From: Tridacna crocea
Lineage: Eukaryota; Mollusca; Bivalvia; Cardiida; Cardiidae
Direction: 5' to 3'
NCBI GenBank assembly: GCA_943736015.1
Contig: OX031063.1
Location: 3,949,001 to 4,013,000 of the forward strand
Length of the DNA: 64,000 nt
The position numbers were made by a program, and so were the translations under genes. The first letter of the stretch is position 1; each line of letters begins with the position of its first letter. The notes under the pieces were generated by a model that saw only the letters and a list, made by a program, of their open reading frames with translations, made no database searches and was not told the origin of the DNA. Below, piece after piece: positions 22,996-34,648 of this stretch.

Positions 22996-25027
22996 GTTAG
23001 CTCACCTGAGCACGAAGTGTTCATGGTGAGCTATTGTGATCGTGCTGTGTCCGTCGTCCGTCATGCGTCGTGCGTCGTCCGTCGTCCGTCGTCAACTTTT
23101 TACCTTGTGTACACTCTAGAGGCCACATTTCCGGTCCGATACTCATGAAAAATAGTCAGGATGTTTGCCTCGATGAAATCTCGGACGAGTTCGAAAATGG
23201 GTCATGTGGGGTCAAAAACTAGGTCACTAGGTCAAATCTTAGAAAAACCTTGTGTACGCTCTAGAGGCCACATTTTCAGTCGTATACTCAAAAAAGTTGG
23301 TCAGAATGTTTGTCTGGATAATATCTCGGATGAGTTTGAAAATGGGTCATGTCAGGTAAAAAACTAGGTCACTAGGTCAAATCTTAGATAAACCTTGTGT
23401 ACGCTCTAGAGGCCACATTTTCAGTCGGATACTCATGAAAAATAGTCAGGAAGTTTGTCTGGATGATATCTCGAACGAGTTCGAAAATGGGTCATGGCAG
23501 GTAAAAAACTAGGTCACTAGGTCAAATCTTAGATAAACCTTGTGTACGCTCTAGAGGCCACATTTTCAGTCGGATACTCATGATAGTTAATCAGGATGTT
23601 TGTCTGGATGATATCTCGGACGAGTTCGAAAATGGGTCATGTCAGGTCAAAAACTAGGTCACTAGGTCAAATCTTAGATCAACCTTGTGTACGCTCTAGA
23701 GGCCACATTTTCAGTCGGATACTCATGAAAGTTGGTCAGGATGTTTGCCTCGATGATATCTCGGACGAGTTCGAAAATGGGTCATATGGGGTCAAAAACT
23801 AGGTCACTAGGTCAAAGTTTAGACAAACCTTGTGTACACTCTAGAGGCCACATTTTCAGTCGGATAGTCATGAAAATTGGTCAGGATGTTTGCCTCGATA
23901 AAATCTAGGATGAGTTTGAAAATAGGTCATGCCAGGTCAAAAACTAGGTCACTAGGTCAAATCTTAGAAAAGCCTTGTGTAAACTCTAAAGGCCACATTT
24001 TCAGTCGGATACTCATGAAAATTGGTCAGGATGTTTGCCTGGATGATATCTCTTTCAAGATCAAAAATGGGTCATGTGGGATCAAAAATTAGGTCACAAG
24101 GTCAAATTTTAGAAAAACCTTGTGTACGCTCTAGAGGCCACATTTTCTGTCCAAAACTCTTGAAAATTGGTCAGAATATTGCCTTTATGATATCTTGGAC
24201 GAGTTTGAAAATGGGTCATGTGGATTCAAAAAATAGGTCACCAGGTAAAATGTTAGAAAAACCTTTTGTAGGCTCTAGAGGCCGCATTTTCAGTCCAAAA
24301 CTCTTGTAAGTTGGTCAGAATGTTTGCCTTGATGATATATTAGACGAGTTTGAAAATGGGTCATGGCAGGTCAAAAACTAGGTCACCAGGTCAAATCTTA
24401 GAAAAACCTTGTATATGCTCTGGATGCCACATTTTCAGTCCAACACTATTGAAAATTATTCAGAATGTTTGCCTTTATAATATATTGGATGAGTATGAAA
24501 ATGGGTCATGTTGGGTCAAAAACTGGGTCAATAGGTCAAATGTTATAAACACCTTTTGTATGCTCTGGAGGACACATTTTCAGTCTGATACCCCTAAAAC
24601 TTGTTCATAATATTTGTCCTGGTGATACCTTGTATGAGTTTGAAAATGGGTCATGTGGAGTCAAAAACTAGGTCAATGGGTCAAATATCAGAAAAACCTT
24701 GTGTACTCTCTAGAGGCTACATTTCCTGCCTAATACTCTTCAGACTTGGTCAGAATGTTTGTTTTGGTGATTTCTCAAAAGAGTTTGATAATGAGTAAAA
24801 ACTAGGTCACTTGGTGAAATCTTAGAAAAACCTTTTGTACGCTGTAGAGGCCACATTTTCAGTCCAATACTCATGAAACTTGGTCAGAATGTTTGTCTTA
24901 TTGATATCTCAAAAGTGTTTGATGATGGGTAATGTCTGATAAAAAACTAGGTCACTGGGGAACTAGATGGTTCATGTTTGGTCAATAGACTCAGGTGAGC
25001 GATTTCAGGGCCATCATGGCCCTCTTG
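22996..25027 (+). mobile_element. Non-autonomous tandem-repeat transposon (Helitron-like/'pearl' type)
   Basis: A 2.0-kb insertion present in C1 and absent from C2, where the flanks join near 44103 ('cgtttctttattttt'). The left end begins 'gttagctcacctgagcacg', followed by a GTCCGTCGTCCGTCGT-rich stretch. Thirteen or so tandem 145-bp monomers come next, then 'cttgggccatcatggccctcttg'-like terminal sequence with a small hairpin (GGGCCATCATGGCCC). 'CTCACCTGAG' near the left and 'CTCAGGTGAG' near the right are inverted. No clear target duplication: insertion between T residues is compatible with a Helentron-type element, but the class is inference. Confidence 0.7.
23106..24960 (+). repeat. 145-bp tandem array inside the element
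   Basis: The word 'aggtcact(a)gg' recurs at 23221, 23366, 23511, 23656, 23801, 23946, 24091, 24235, 24380, 24525, 24670, 24804 and 24949. That is a spacing of 145 bp in all but two steps (144 and 134). Left monomers are most alike and right ones more diverged. The open stretches seen here in several frames are by-products of the repeat. Confidence 0.95.
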
Positions 25028-25039
25028 TTTATTTTTCGA

Positions 25040-25310
25040 TCGTCTGTATGTTTACCAATTATTTACCCATTCATTTTATTTACTTCGTGTAAATTGTTGT
25101 TCATCGAATTATACTTAGCTTTCCACAGACATGCAGTTACAGCTAGTTAATTTCTAGTTAACCAGTCCTTTGCTTGTATACTTCTTCAATCTTCTGTATG
25201 TTTACCAATTATTTATCCATTTATTTTATTTACTTCGTGTTAGTTGTTGTTCATTAAATTGTACTTAGCTTTCCATAGACATGCAGTTACAGCTAGTTGA
25301 TACACATCAA
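25040..25310 (+). repeat. Two-copy tandem repeat, about 150 bp
   Basis: 'cttctgtatgtttaccaattattta' to 'catgcagttacagctagttra' appears twice about 150 bp apart. The same pair is in C2 (about 44110-44380), so the tandem event predates the C duplication. Confidence 0.8.
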
Positions 25311-26689
25311 TAATTGTGCAACAATTTAATTCACTAAGACTGATGTTATGTGACTGATCGATCTGTAAGTCTGTCATTTGATTGAGTGCTGAATCGATTC
25401 GCCGGTTTATTCCTTTTCTTTAAGCTGCCACTGACTGGTGATAAGGGTTGCGTCTTTTGACCTGTTTTCATTGATCAGACTGGCTGACTGACTTGTCAGT
25501 CAATAATTCCTTCACTGTGTCTATATTATTAACAAGTATATGTAACCTATTGTAAATAGAATTTGCTTTTTTTTTTTTCTTTTTTTTTTATCAGGTACAC
25601 GTATGAAATCATGTCTATACTATCAATTATTTCATCATCTTTCTATCGTCTAATACTGATGGATAACTGACTGGTTGATCTGATTCGTCAAGTTTTTATT
25701 TACTTACCATCACCATGTACAAGAACATGTAAGCTTCGATACATCTAAACTTTTTCAGTTCTAATTAGTCCAATTTTAAATTTATGCTTACATTCTCATT
25801 TATTTCATGATATTTTCATTGTCCAAAATTGATAATACGCAGCATCATTGATTAATTGATTGATAAATCATATTTTCGACCGACTAATTAGTCGCTCAAT
25901 CGGACTGGTTGAGGGAGTGATTTGTCGACCGATTGGTGTATTAATTGCCTTATTCTATGATCATGTCAATATGAATTTTTTCGTCCACAGACTTATACTT
26001 TAATTACTGAAAATATCCATTTCACCTATTCACTATTTACTCTTCACTTATTTAAAGCTTCACTTTTGATCATTTGGAATTGTAAACACCTGTAGCAAGA
26101 CCTCGCATGACTAAATACATTTAATTTGAAAATTTATATATTAACATGACTATAAACTTTGTAGTTTTTGTCAAATAAACTATGTTCTGTTCATGGAATA
26201 TGAAGAAGTACTAGATGGCTGCATTTTTTCATTTTTTTTCCGCAATCTGTTCGAAAGTCTCCCTTCACTCAATTGTAGACAACGAATGAGTTCTGATTGA
26301 AATAAAAAAATGAAATATTTATTAATGGTAAAAACGTTCAGGGAAAAGGAAAATATGCTAGTTACCTGCATTTTCTCGTTTTTATCGCAATGTTTTTTTT
26401 TTTTTTTTTTTGTGGAAAGTTTCCCTCCATCGAAGGCTCGTAAAAATTTAGAATTACGTCATAATGGCTTATGAAATGTAAATGTTCAAGTAGTGGAAAT
26501 TTAAAGAGTAAAGCTCAGATGTGTCTCAAAACTATTTTTCTTTGTAGGGAGAGAAAACATTGTGGAAAAAAAGACTATGTATATGTTGGTAACCAGTATT
26601 CCCACCTTCTAAAAAAATCCTTTTTAATAGACTTTGGGTCTATTGAAAAGGCTACTTCAGTATAAGATCTATATTTTATTAGTAATAAA

Positions 26690-27440
26690 TCCATATTTTT
26701 TTAGTTATAGATCCATATTTCATTACTAATCTTTGCATAATTTGGGAATATATTAAAAGTTGTAAATTTTATCGCTGGTTCAACCTTTTACTTCTGAGTC
26801 AGTTTACCTGTATCTTGTGGAGTGTGACTTTCAAAGGCATAGGCAAAAGGAGCAAAGTGATCAGTTTGCTGGGATATGAAACCTCTACTCGGTCTGCTGA
26901 TACCTATTTCAGCTCACCTAAGATCCACATTTTATTAGTAATAAATCCATATTCAATTACTAACAGATCCATATTTCATTCGTACTTTTTTAGTTATAGA
27001 TCCATATTTTATTACTAATCTTTGTATAATTGGGAATATATTAAAAATTGTAAATTTTATCGCTGGTTCAATATTTTACTTCTGAGTCAGTTAACCTGTA
27101 TCTTGTGCAGTGTGACTTCCAAAGGCATATGCAAAAGGAGCAAAATGATCAGCTTGCTCGGATGTAAAACCAGGGTCCGTATTCACAAACCATTCAGAAG
27201 AACGTTCTTTGTCTTATTCTTTAAGATTTTCTGACAGTGAAAGAAACAAAACTTCTGATTGGCTAAACCATATTCTGATTGGCTAAACCATATGGTTTAG
27301 CCAATCAGAAGTTCTGTTACTTTCACACTGACGAAATTCTGAATAATAAGACTAAGAATGTTATTGAGAATGGTTGGTGAATACGGACCCTGTACTCGGT
27401 CCGCTGTCTGCTGATACCTATTTCAGCTCACCTAAGCACG
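26690..27440 (+). repeat. Two-copy direct repeat, the second copy split by a MITE
   Basis: The stretch from 'agatccatatttcatt' through 'ggcataggcaaaaggagcaaa' to 'tactcggtctgctgatacc' occurs twice. In the second copy the MITE at 27171-27392 separates 'gatgtaaaac' from 'tactcggtcc'. Same arrangement in C2 (45770-46530). Confidence 0.75.
27171..27392. mobile_element. MITE with CAGGGTCCGTATTCAC terminal repeats (C1)
   Basis: The left end CAGGGTCCGTATTCACAAAC and the right end (reverse complement CAGGGTCCGTATTCACCAAC) are near-perfect. The element folds back over most of its length, with a 'ttctgattggctaaaccat' word at the tip. C1 has an extra copy of that word compared with C2 (46294-46493). 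Confidence 0.85.
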
Positions 27441-27584
27441 AAGTACTCAAACCTGAAATACTGTGATTGATCTTTTTCTGTTGTCTGTCATCGACCCGCA
27501 AACCTCCAACTTTTGCTGTAAACTGAAGAGTTTGAAAGTGAACATTTTAATAACTCACTTTAAACCATTTTGGAAATATTTATA

Positions 27585-27794
27585 AACCCTTATCCTGTTA
27601 CGTAAGAGAAATGAGACTTTCAAGCGGATAATAAGAACTCGAATTTCCATTTTTAAAGGTAGTTTTTAGGAAAAATATTATGTCTTTACCGCACAGTGTA
27701 GATCCAAGATGAGACTGCACGTTCTGTGCAGTTTGATCTTGATCCACACTTTCTGCAAAACGTGCTTGAGACGCACTTAGCAGCCTAAGGGTTA
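27585..27794. mobile_element. MITE, TAACCCTTAxCCTGCT family
   Basis: Ends 'aacccttatcctgtt' and 'agcctaagggtta'. The central palindrome is GATGAGACTGCACGTTC with TGTGCAGTTTGATC. Orthologue at 46686-46897. Confidence 0.75.
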
Positions 27795-28345
27795 AAAAAT
27801 CGTAGACAGAGAATAGTGAGACAGACTGAAACAGCGTCTTTTCCTCAGCTGAACAGACATTGACAGCCCACTTATGAAGACAAAATGGCGGCCAAAAGTA
27901 AACCGTGCGGTTGTTGAATTGCATTCAAATTTAAAAGTAACACAATGATTGTAAAGATAAAAAAAAATGATGCACGGTCGGTCCAAGTCTTAATCGCAGA
28001 AAATTTATTGTTAAAACTGGGTAAAAAGTTGTCAAATCTTTTTATCTTTTGTTTAGGTTTTACCTGGTTTTGAATTTATTATTTTTCTAGCAGCGACTAA
28101 CACTTCGACCGACCTTATAATTGTTGATTGTTACCTTCAAAATAATTTACATACTTTAAAACTGTATGCTTCAATATTCAATCCATTCTAACCCACGCAT
28201 TGTTTCATTTTGGCTTCTACCGTGCCTATAATAATCACGGTCTCATTTCATTTGTACATTAGCGATCATTTAAGCGATATAGGACCAATGGGAACCTCAG
28301 ACAGAAGGCTAATAGTCAGCAGTTTCTCCTACCCCTACAACGGTT

Positions 28346-28610
28346 GCGTCCGCCCGGGTGGCTCAGTTGTGAGGGTGTCGGACTCATGACCTGGTGGTTG
28401 TGAGTTCGATACCCGGTTGAGGCAAATTTTCTTTACGTCGTATTTTCGCCTCTCATCTCTGCTGAAGCTTGTGAAAACAGTAGTCGGTGGCTTTGGAAAG
28501 AAAGTTGTGTTAGCACCGGTGTGAGAAAGCCAGGAAAGACATGTGCGTCATGTGCCGTGATATAACATTAGCTGTTAAAGTGGCGTTAAACTCCAATACA
28601 ACCAACCAAC
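28346..28610 (+). mobile_element. tRNA-derived SINE (C1)
   Basis: The head resembles a tRNA: box A-like TGGCTCAGTTGTGAGG, an anticodon-loop-like CTCATGA, and box B-like GAGTTCGATACC. The body carries 'ttggaaagaaagttgtg' and the tail 'ggcgttaaactccaat' followed by (ACCA)n, as in molluscan SINEs. An 11-bp target duplication CTACAACGGTT lies at 28335-28345 and 28611-28621. The C2 copy (47450-47714) has the same duplication, so insertion predates the C duplication. RNA polymerase III would drive it if it is active. Confidence 0.9.
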
Positions 28611-28909
28611 CTACAACGGTTACCTCCCTTTTAAAGACAAATGCTATTTAGCCATATTAATTTTGTCGTCTGTAGCTGCTTTCAGTTTTGGCTACTATTA
28701 AATTTTGTCGACTGTCCTACAGCAGGATAAGAGTCAATTTTATAATTCAGATTTTGATAAGCGGAGTAACCTGTGTAATCGATCATATAGTCAGTTATCA
28801 ATCCTTTATCCGACGACATAATTTCACTCTTATCAAAACTGTAGGCATTTGCAGACATTAATTTGTAAATGTGCGTTAAATTAAGGGACTTTCCCTTGAT
28901 ATAGGGTTG

Positions 28910-28970
28910 AAAATTTTGTAGACAAAGGAGAAAAAGCTGGTTACCAGCATTTCATGGTTTTCCAACAATT
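28910..28970. repeat. Hairpin of the GCTGGTAACCAGC family
   Basis: GCTGGTTACCAGC centre with partly degraded arms. C2 orthologue at about 48012-48075. Confidence 0.6.
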
Positions 28971-29186
28971 ATTCAGGGTTGCTTAACCTTGGGATTAATT
29001 TGATTTGATATTTCGTATATTTATCTTCTTCACTGGTTGCTCATATGGACGATGCCCCGGAGAAGGCTCTAAGTTATGTTGTAAAAGGTAAAGGAAGAGA
29101 CCAATTCTAAGTTACTCCAGGTGCTCTATGTATAGCACCGCCACACGAGACCTGCGTTTAGAGTCTCATGCGAAATATAGAAATTT

Positions 29187-29405
29187 TTAGTGGCCAATCG
29201 TGGGGCTCCAGCCTATATGGTAAAAGAGCAATAAAGACAGAATCGAATATCATAAGCAACAGTGATACGGCGATATGATTCCACATATTTCATAAATAAA
29301 GATCCAATACAAAGCATTGCCTATTTATTTTAGAATTCGAAATACTTGAACTGTGTACATGTAGATCTATATATCAATATACTGGAATACTGTATAAGAT
29401 TCATC
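29187..29405 (+). repeat. Dispersed repeat R, about 215 bp (C1)
   Basis: Runs from 'aatttttagtggcc' through 'acagaatcgaatatca' to 'ctggaatactgtataagattca'. Further copies at 35626-35835 (disrupting A2) and 48290-48505 (C2). No coding; nature unknown. Confidence 0.75.
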
Positions 29406-29683
29406 AAAGTGATATTTATGCCCACACTATCTTAAATCTAAATGCTTTAAATCATGCCAGCTGACATATAGAATTTTTACACGACTTTGACCTTGTGTTA
29501 CAAAATAGCACAGGGAAAGCTTTGTGATCTAGTGCTGTATCCGTTGTCCGTCGAGGGTCTTCAGTCGTGCGTCGTGCGTCGTGCAGGCATCAAGAATTAC
29601 CTAGTGTGCGGTCTGAGAGGCGAGTGTAGTACAGTACGCATGAAACTGCCAAAACGTTCGTGTTGATAATGCCGATGTTATGC

Positions 29684-29899
29684 AGAGAAATGACCCTCCC
29701 CTACAAAATAACCCATGGGTCAATTCTCTACGTAGAGGAATGACCATGGTCATTATTCTACATAGAGAAATGACTCCAGAGGGTCATTTCTCTACGTAGA
29801 ATAATGACCCAGGTCATACCTCTACGTAGTGAAATGACTTCTGGGTTCATTTCTCTACGTAGAATAATGGGTCATTTTGAAGGGGAAGGTCATATCTCT
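29684..29899. mobile_element. Nested-palindrome element, TCTACGTAGA family (C1)
   Basis: Ends AGAGAAATGACCCTCCCC and, inverted, 'ggggaaggtcatatctct'. Inside, the 10-bp palindrome TCTACGTAGA and GGTCATT / AATGACC words alternate, giving several stacked hairpins. Other copies at 48777-48966 and 54378-54564. Confidence 0.8.
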
Positions 29900-29935
29900 C
29901 TTTTCTGACAATGTACTGTCGAGAACATATATATA

Positions 29936-32900
29936 TCAAAGTACTGAAAGGCGAGTTTAGAATATAGCTATAACATCTTGAAATACATTTTCCTGTACTT
30001 AAATCGCCTCTCCTGATACAGCAAAGTCTATAGAGTTGTGCAATGTTCCTGCGCAATGAAGACCAGTTTACCATGCTGAGTTTTAACAAAATTGAAGAAG
30101 ACTTGTGAAAATGTGTTGAAAAAAATTAAAACGAATGGACTTTTCTGAAACTCCTTTCCATTTCATTTGAAGGAAAAGTTTTATGTGAAAGCAAAGAGTT
30201 TTAATTTGCTGTTACCCGTATATGTTTTTACGTTGTATAGAAACTTAGATCTAACCCTCCATTACCCCAATAATGGGTTTAAAAGGTCTAAGAAGAAGTC
30301 TTGAGAACTTTTGGTCTGAAAAGGAGAATACGGTGCTAATTGACATTTTTTCCTTTTCCTAAAATGTCTTCCATCCTATTTCATACAGGTTCCATCAATA
30401 GTGCCAGATCAAAAAGTCACTGTTGCTACCTGAAAATGCATTCAATTTTGGAAAGTCTGATTTTTTTTCTTCGTGTAAAGAGTCAAGAAAGTTTCTCCTT
30501 TTCAAAATTAAGTTTTTAAATGGCCTCTTTCTCAGGGTTGTTAAAACTGTACTTGATAGGGTATGGTAAAGGATTAAAGAATAGTTTTTGCTTGAAAATG
30601 CAATCAATTTTTATAGATCTAAAACTGTAACTCAGTAATGAGATGATTAATTTCTTGAAAGTCTTTACCATTGTATTCCATGGATAATTTTATTGAGAGA
30701 GCAAAGAGTTTTTAGAAAGGTACATTTTAGTGTTTAGAAACTGAGATTCAGCCTTTTAGATCACAATACTGACTTTCAACAATGTTGTCACAGTTGAAGA
30801 AGAGGCTTTTTAAAGCATGGTAGGAAAAGTAGCAAATAATGATAATCATTATGTTTGACTTCCCTGCAATGTTTTCCATCTTAGTAACCCTTTACAAAAC
30901 CCTTCAGAAAATAACAAAAAATTAGGGCCGTCTACATTAAAGCAATTAGCAGATAATAAGCTGAAAATGTGCCGTTTGGCTGGGAAAAAGTACAAAACAT
31001 AGTGGTAAAAAGGGAAAATACTGGTGGCTAGCGTTTTTTCCTTTTCCAAAAGTATTTTGAATTTTTTTTCCCTTGAGGTTGTCAAAATTTCAGTGTCGTT
31101 CAGTTGAAAGGCTTCTTTTTTTTTATTTGTTTACCATCTTATTTGAAATATATGTATACTTTATCAAGACTGTAAAAGACTTTCAAAACAAACGACTTTC
31201 AATGTTCAAAACGGAGATTTAACATTTAAATTACAATACATGTGCTGGGTTTTAATGACCTTAAAGAATGGGGCTATTTTGAAAAAAGAACATTTTCTCC
31301 GTTTTGCGCAATGTTTACCAATCTATCAAGGATAACCTACCAACATCATTTGACGGTTGACATCTTAGGTCCTATAAGGAACGTCGGAAGGTGTTCTTCG
31401 TTTATACGATTCTTGTAATCTATGGCTCTGTTAACCCTTATACTAGAGTGCTGGATTGATGAAAATGGCATTTTACATCTCGGGAAAAATGCTTAATTAT
31501 TGCAACCTCACCCTGGGCTGTTTTGGTCGGGTTATTACAATATAGCTAATCCGACATTTATAAGATTACATAGAATCGTCTGCCTTGTCTTCAAAAGAGA
31601 CAGGCGTAATAAACGATTTAAGGGTTCATTGACATTAACGCTTGTCTATCATTAATCCCGCGTAACCGGAATGTACGTTCAGCTTGTCGGCAAACATGAA
31701 AGCAAAATGATTGCCAACTCGTCAATATTGAAATACACACTATTCCTTTGTTCGACAAAAATATATCATGTACAGTTTACACAGATACAGGCTCTTGGTC
31801 CGTGTTCTCATAAAATCATGAACACATGTGATGCACTCTAGGACAGTGGGATTCTCCTTGTCAAGTTAATTTTATCATTGTGTTATTCAGTTTTGGAAAA
31901 AAGTGTACAGTTGAAGGAAATTCTTTCGAGGAAAATAAATGGGAATTATAAGGTAAAGATTTCAGTTCTAATAATGACGGAGGTAAGTGATTATGATAAC
32001 AATTCATTGCGATAAGCGTTTATTCTTTACCTGACAAAGAAATTTCAGACTAAGTTGAAATTGAAAGCTCTGATTCATACAGATGACAAATTCAGGGTGG
32101 CCCAAATTAGCGACGAAATTTGTTCTTGATAGGGAAGAAACATTGCGGTAAAAGGGAAAAAATGCCGGTTTCCGATTGTAATTTCCCCTCTCCTCTCGAT
32201 GTTTTTATAAGCTTGATTTTCAGAGTCGTTTCAAGTGAGCGGTAAAGGGTTACATATTTATGAATAATTGCTGAACGTTAAGCAACGTGATAACCAAAAG
32301 AAGAAGTTAAAATTCTTTGCCTGTTAAAACGGTTACAGATCATGTTATTGTCATTTTTGACGTAGTAAAATCCAATCATACTCGTACATAAGGAAAGAGG
32401 TGACCAGCCTGTAACCCAGGCTATACACCGATACATCATACTGACCAGAACTACTTCGAAATGACACATCTATTGTGACTTCAACTGATTTACCTTTTTT
32501 CTTTTCACGGGTCTCCGGAATCAAAACTCGGCCTCGCAATGCGTAACAATAACCTAGTCATTAATCATAAAATCAAGCACAACTTTGATAAAAGAAAAAT
32601 ATTTCTTTGAAAGAGAAAATTTTGTTTAAACACTTGATGATTCAAAGGAATTTATTTCATTGAAATTTTACTTCTTAAAAAGACAGAATAAGGTTGCCAA
32701 CAGAGGAAAGGGGTTTATCAGCGGTACGTCATTCAAAGAAGCTATCCGATTGGTTAGTTCTGGGATAGTAAATTTACATGTACGATCCCACTGGTTAGTT
32801 GTTTATGCGTTGTGAAGTGGAAGTAGGTCCGAATGACATCATGTTAGTAGCTTTCGATTGGCTTATAAAAGCTATGGTTTATTTGTTGCTGTAGCAACGT

Positions 32901-33164
32901 GATTATATCAATGAACTGATCCAAAGTATTTTGCATTTGTCAAAAACGTGCTTTTTACGAATTCTATTTTATTCCTTCTAGGAACTTGAAGTTTCTTCTT
33001 GCTGTTCTGATTAAATTTACAATGGTCTCGACATTATTTTGTTCTAATGTACTCGAGAAGTATCGAACTATTTGAAAGGCGTTTTGATAATGCTGTTCAG
33101 AGGCATTTTCAGCAAGCTGCCGAGCGTTGACATATGAAGGCGAGAATGAAAATCTCGCCTTCCA
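29936..33164. other. Spacer between C1 and A2, gene-free
   Basis: About 3.2 kb missing from the C2-A3 junction, where C2 joins A3 directly near 49003. No coding sequence is recognised. Several decayed hairpins of the GGTAACC family are visible (near 30310, 31000 and 32130). 32740-32880 holds three ATTGG words, TGACATCAT and TATAAAA (32871), resembling a promoter, but no gene follows. Confidence 0.55.
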
Positions 33165-33331
33165 ATAATTTTGTATCTTTTGTTGCCGCTCTGCTCAATC
33201 ACCAATCACCATTCCTTTTTTCTTTTTACTTTTTCAGATAATGAAGCCTTTTTGTTCTTTACAATCAACTGCTATCTGTTTTTTGTGATAACCTTTTCTC
33301 TTCTTGATATTATCTGATATTATTGGCGTAT

Positions 33332-33366
33332 CACGTGATTCAACTTGGGGAGAGAAACTATATAAG
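33332..33366 (+). promoter_or_regulatory. E-box plus TATA-like box (A2)
   Basis: CACGTG at 33332-33337 and TATATAAG at 33359-33366. Same pair at 49174-49208 in A3. Possible core promoter conserved by duplication, not shown to be used. Confidence 0.4.
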
Positions 33367-33960
33367 CATCATGCTCTTGTTCCGATCCTTTTCACATTTA
33401 TTCTTGTATTGTCTATGTAGTTGTCAATGTATATTGAATAAAATATGTTTAAATTAAGTTCAATATCCGGTTTTGTTGGGCGAAAATAAGTCACCAGGTC
33501 AAATCTTAGAAAACCTTGTATGCACTCTAGAGGTTTTAGATCAATCATATTTGTATGTTTGTCTTGATAATATCTCGGTTAAATTTATTATTGTGCCATG
33601 TAATTGCCACAACTTCTACATTTTTGGATAAATTTCAAAATATTTCAGCACAAGTGATCTCCTTCATCAGTGGGAGTGCTGTTCAAAACATTATTTTTTT
33701 CCGATCAAGGTCCCACTTAAAGGTCAAATGATAGACTGTTAAAAAGCTTGTGCAAACCACAACTTCATCGTGTGTGGATATATTTCAAAATAAGTTGGCT
33801 CAATAGTTCTTTATCATGCATAAAAGTGTTATTTGATAAATGTGTTAAAGTTGGCACGATGTAAAAACAGGTCACACTTGAAGTCAAGTAACAAAATTTT
33901 GGGCATTATTTCTATTGCATCAGTAGAAGGGCCTTTAAATGATTTGCTTTAATAGGATTA

Positions 33961-34182
33961 ACCCATTACTACACAATCCCTACTTTTGACACCCCTGAGA
34001 AAGAAGCCTTTAGAAAACATTGTAGGAAAAGGAGAAAATGCTGGTAACCAGTATTTTCTCCTTTTCCCACAATGATTTCTACCCCTCTCAAAACAAATTT
34101 CAAATTTTGAGTCACTTATATTTTGTCGTATGCAAATGCTTTCAATTTGGACAAGCCTAAAATATTGTCATTTGGTAATGAG
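33961..34182. mobile_element. 222-bp MITE with central hairpin (A2)
   Basis: Terminal repeats ACCCATTAC and 'ggtaatgag'. TTA flanks at 33958-33960 and 34183-34185 fit a PIF/Harbinger-type 3-bp target duplication. The central palindrome (34013-34080) has GGAGAAAATGCTGGTAACC arms. A1 has the empty site near 607 ('ggattactgtct'). Confidence 0.75.
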
Positions 34183-34586
34183 TTAATGTCTGGGTCAAAC
34201 CTGATGGCCAGAAAATGAGCTTCCATTTGCTGGGAATACTCCTAATCGCATTTGAATTAGAAAACAGAGATTTGAAATAAGAAAAATGTCAATTGAGTGT
34301 TTGGTAACTTCTTTCTGAGTGTAAGCAATTTATGAGATTCTGCACTAATTCTCTAATCGAAGGCTCAACACGTTCCTCACCCCTTCCATCAGGAGATCTG
34401 GTAAAGAGTCAGTACTTGAAGAAGTAAGATAAAGAGACAAGAGGAGGTAGTAAGTTACATGTTTGGAGATAACTGGAGTGTTGACTGTTTTGTGCAGACA
34501 TTTTCATTGGATAATAAAGATTTGGTTTGAAAAAATAAACTCAATTTGCCCCTAGGCTGCTTATTGCGACTCAAGAACCTTTTGAT

Positions 34587-34648
34587 GACAGTGTAGATCT
34601 AGATCAGACTGCACACAACGTGCAGTCTGCCTTTAGATCTACATTGTC
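34587..34648. repeat. Hairpin of the GATCAGACTGCAC family (A2)
   Basis: Same hairpin as 1013-1074; one arm has diverged (CAGTCTGCCTTTAGATC). Confidence 0.7.

Larger units (their letters stand above)
20140..29935 (+). repeat. Segmental duplication block C1
   Basis: Collinear with C2 (40085-49003), starting at 'ttgatgggctatccttgaat' and ending at 'tgtactgtcgagaacatata'. It shares one 148-bp tandem array, a LINE C-terminal remnant, several MITEs, a SINE with its target duplication and a palindromic element. It differs by the 2-kb element at 22996-25027 (C1 only), and by an expanded tandem array and an extra MITE in C2. No intact gene. Confidence 0.9.

Noticed and set aside
23161..24798. Open stretches with repeated peptides in the 145-bp array
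   Set aside because: By-products of the tandem repeat; the frame changes from monomer to monomer.
23106..24960. CRISPR-like array
   Set aside because: Monomers are directly adjacent, 145 bp long, with no unique spacers and no cas genes, in animal DNA.
28346..28425. Functional tRNA gene
   Set aside because: The tRNA-like part is the head of a SINE with a target duplication, and the anticodon-like triplet differs between the two copies.
32740..32900. Promoter of an unknown gene
   Set aside because: ATTGG, CRE-like and TATA words are present, but no coding sequence or copy with a gene follows, so it was not listed as a feature.
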